Positions 62,483 to 64,000 of a DNA stretch of 64,000 nucleotides are shown here, in pieces. The stretch is from Collinsella aerofaciens (lineage in GTDB: Bacteria; Actinomycetota; Coriobacteriia; Coriobacteriales; Coriobacteriaceae): the NCBI GenBank assembly GCA_008680965.1, contig NAKE01000001.1, positions 62,001-126,000 on the forward strand, written 5' to 3'. The notes under the pieces are model-generated. The model made no database searches and had not been told where the DNA came from. It saw only the letters and a list, made by a program, of their open reading frames with translations. Position numbers and translations under genes: made by a program. Position 1 is the stretch's first letter; each line of letters begins with the position of its first letter.

Positions 62483-64000
62483 ATGGAACAGAGGGTCCTC
62501 GGGGGAAGATACCTCCTCAAGGATAAGGTGGGAACGGGCGGCATGGCGACCGTCTTCCGTGCGCAAGATCAGGTCCTCGACCGCACGGTTGCCGTCAAGA
62601 TCATGCTGCCGCAGTATGCCGGCGACGCCACCTTCGCCGCCCGCTTTAAGCAGGAGGCCCAGGCAGCAGCAGGTCTCTCCTCCCCCTATATCGTGGGCGT
62701 CTACGATTGGGGCAAGGATGGCGATACCTACTACATCGTCATGGAGTACCTGCGCGGTACCGACCTTAAGAGCGGCATCAAGAGCCACGGCGCCCTCGAT
62801 CCAAAGAAGGTCGCGCAGATCGGCTCGCAGATCAGCTCCGCGCTTTCGGTCGCCCACAAGCACGAGATCATCCACCGCGACATTAAGCCGCAAAACATCA
62901 TGGTGCTGCCCGACGGCAACATCAAGGTCATGGACTTTGGCATCGCGCGCGCAAAGAACAGCCACCTCACGCAGGACAACAATGTACTGGGCACCGCCCA
63001 CTACGTAAGCCCCGAGCAAACGCGCGGCCAGGACCTCGGTCCCACTTCGGATATCTACTCCCTGGGCGTCGTGATGTACGAGTGCGCCACCGGTCGCGTC
63101 CCCTTTGACGGTGACGACGCCATCTCGGTTGCGCTCAAGCAGGTAAACGAACTGCCGGTTCCGCCGAGCCAGATCAACTCCGGCGTCGACGCCGATCTGG
63201 AGCGCATCATCCTCAAGTGCATGGAAAAGGACCCGTCGAACCGCTTCCAGACGGCAGACGAGCTGCGCCAGGTGCTCAACAACTACCTGTCCGGCCGCGC
63301 CGTCAACGTCTCCGAGCCCACGCGCATCATCGGTGCCGCGGGCGACCTGGGCGCCACCAAGACCCGTGAGCTGTCTGACTCCACGCGCGCTATGGTTCGC
63401 CCCGTATCGGGCGTAAGCGGACAGACCAACCCCCGCAGCGCCGTCTCGGGTTCCACCGGTTCCTACGAGGTCGATCAGCCCAAGTCCAACAAGAACAAGA
63501 TTATCGCCGCCGTAGTCGCCGCAATCGCCGTGGTTGGCGTTGTGGTGGCCTTCGCCACCGGGCTCTTTGGGGGCGAGCAGGTTACGGTGCCCGATGTGCT
63601 TAACAAGGACCAGCAGACCGCTATCGAGCTGATCAAGGAGGCCGGCCTTGAGGTCGGAACTGTCGACCAGAGCTATAACGACGATGTCGACGAGGGCAAG
63701 GTTGCCGAGCAGACCCCCAACGGCAACACTAAGAAGCCCAAGGGCTCCAAGGTTAACCTGGTGATCTCCAAGGGCCCCAAGCCCTCCGAGAAAGTTGAGG
63801 TTCCGCAGCTCGTCGGCCTAACCAAGGACCAGGCCGAGGCCGCGCTGGCAAGCGTGGGCCTGAAGGGCAACGCAACCGAGGAGGCCAACGAGGCCGACGA
63901 AGGCCAGGTCTTTGAGCAGGGCACTGATGCCGGCAAGGAAGTCGAGAAGGGCACGACCATCTCGTATAAGGTCTCCAGCGGTCCTGACACCACCTCCGTC
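62483..64000 (+). CDS. pknB: PASTA-domain Ser/Thr kinase PknB (cut by window edge)
   Basis: 506 residues visible. Kinase domain about 10-275: VGTGGMATVFRAQDQ, VAVKIMLP, IIHRDIKPQNIMV, VMDFGIARA, GTAHYVSPEQTRG; fully canonical. A linker with several Thr/Ser follows, then a membrane helix (about 337-360, KIIAAVVAAIAVVGVVVAFATG). Outside lie PASTA repeats starting VTVPDVLNKDQQTAIELI and VEVPQLVGLTKDQAEAALAS; the end is off the window. PASTA domains sense muropeptides/lipid II and direct the kinase to growth sites. GGAGCAGGA before ATG at 62483. Confidence 0.95.
   Translation, partial: MEQRVLGGRYLLKDKVGTGGMATVFRAQDQVLDRTVAVKIMLPQYAGDATFAARFKQEAQAAAGLSSPYIVGVYDWGKDGDTYYIVMEYLRGTDLKSGIKSHGALDPKKVAQIGSQISSALSVAHKHEIIHRDIKPQNIMVLPDGNIKVMDFGIARAKNSHLTQDNNVLGTAHYVSPEQTRGQDLGPTSDIYSLGVVMYECATGRVPFDGDDAISVALKQVNELPVPPSQINSGVDADLERIILKCMEKDPSNRFQTADELRQVLNNYLSGRAVNVSEPTRIIGAAGDLGATKTRELSDSTRAMVRPVSGVSGQTNPRSAVSGSTGSYEVDQPKSNKNKIIAAVVAAIAVVGVVVAFATGLFGGEQVTVPDVLNKDQQTAIELIKEAGLEVGTVDQSYNDDVDEGKVAEQTPNGNTKKPKGSKVNLVISKGPKPSEKVEVPQLVGLTKDQAEAALASVGLKGNATEEANEADEGQVFEQGTDAGKEVEKGTTISYKVSSGPDTTSV

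Overview
The window reads as chromosome of a GC-rich, strictly anaerobic actinobacterium of the class Coriobacteriia, most likely Collinsella or a close relative. This is an inference from content: pyruvate:ferredoxin oxidoreductase and rubrerythrin (anaerobe), an arginine deiminase locus and a cellobiose-type PTS (gut life style), and an actinobacterial FHA / PP2C / SEDS / PBP / PASTA-kinase operon. No rRNA gene is present to prove it.

Layout. 1-8.9 kb, almost all on the minus strand: the 5' end of nth, an ABC exporter, rmuC, two unknown membrane proteins, rubrerythrin, a MutY-like glycosylase behind an Rrf2 regulator, tRNA-Asp and a YfcE-like phosphoesterase. 8.9-17 kb: two paralogous LytS/LytR-type two-component systems. 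One follows a glycosyltransferase, the other precedes a zinc phospholipase C-like protein and an Atg22-like MFS transporter. 17-21.4 kb: an amidohydrolase with an APC permease, and a membrane-anchored C39-like peptidase on the plus strand. 21.4-24.6 kb: a nested mobile element, with an intact IS256-family element inside the transposase gene of an IS3-family element that itself sits in the loop of a terminator. 24.6-30.1 kb: a beta-glucoside PTS operon (regulator, EIIA, EIIB, EIIC, 6-phospho-beta-glucosidase).

30.5-38.7 kb is the arginine deiminase region: arcC, arcB, arcA and an arcD-like transporter on the minus strand. Divergent from these is a second, atypical arginine deiminase translationally coupled to an HTH/S24-type regulator. 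A second, almost identical arcC follows. The two arcC copies are long direct repeats that bracket the locus. 38.7-41.1 kb is an AT-rich stretch with a gene remnant, tandem repeats and an AAA/DUF4143 ATPase. 41.1-44.7 kb is nifJ.

45-49.6 kb: a three-gene membrane protein / transmembrane Ser-Thr kinase / FHA cassette, then recR and ybaB. A small unknown plus-strand gene separates these from dnaX (50.8-53.3 kb). From 54.2 kb to the window end a plus-strand operon carries a multi-pass Ser/Thr kinase, FhaA, FhaB, a PP2C phosphatase, a natural SEDS glycosyltransferase-PBP transpeptidase fusion, and a PASTA kinase (cut by the window edge). This is the cell-wall growth and phosphosignalling operon of Actinobacteria in a rearranged, fused form.

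Intergenic DNA is rich in long inverted repeats (4.4, 5.4, 8.1 and 41.0 kb), tandem hairpins (40.7 kb), 34-bp tandem repeats (39.25 kb) and a dispersed GGGGAC-rich repeat (21.4-21.7 and 30.3-30.4 kb). These are the least explained structures here. Large open frames antisense to genes are common because of the GC-rich codon use and were left out.
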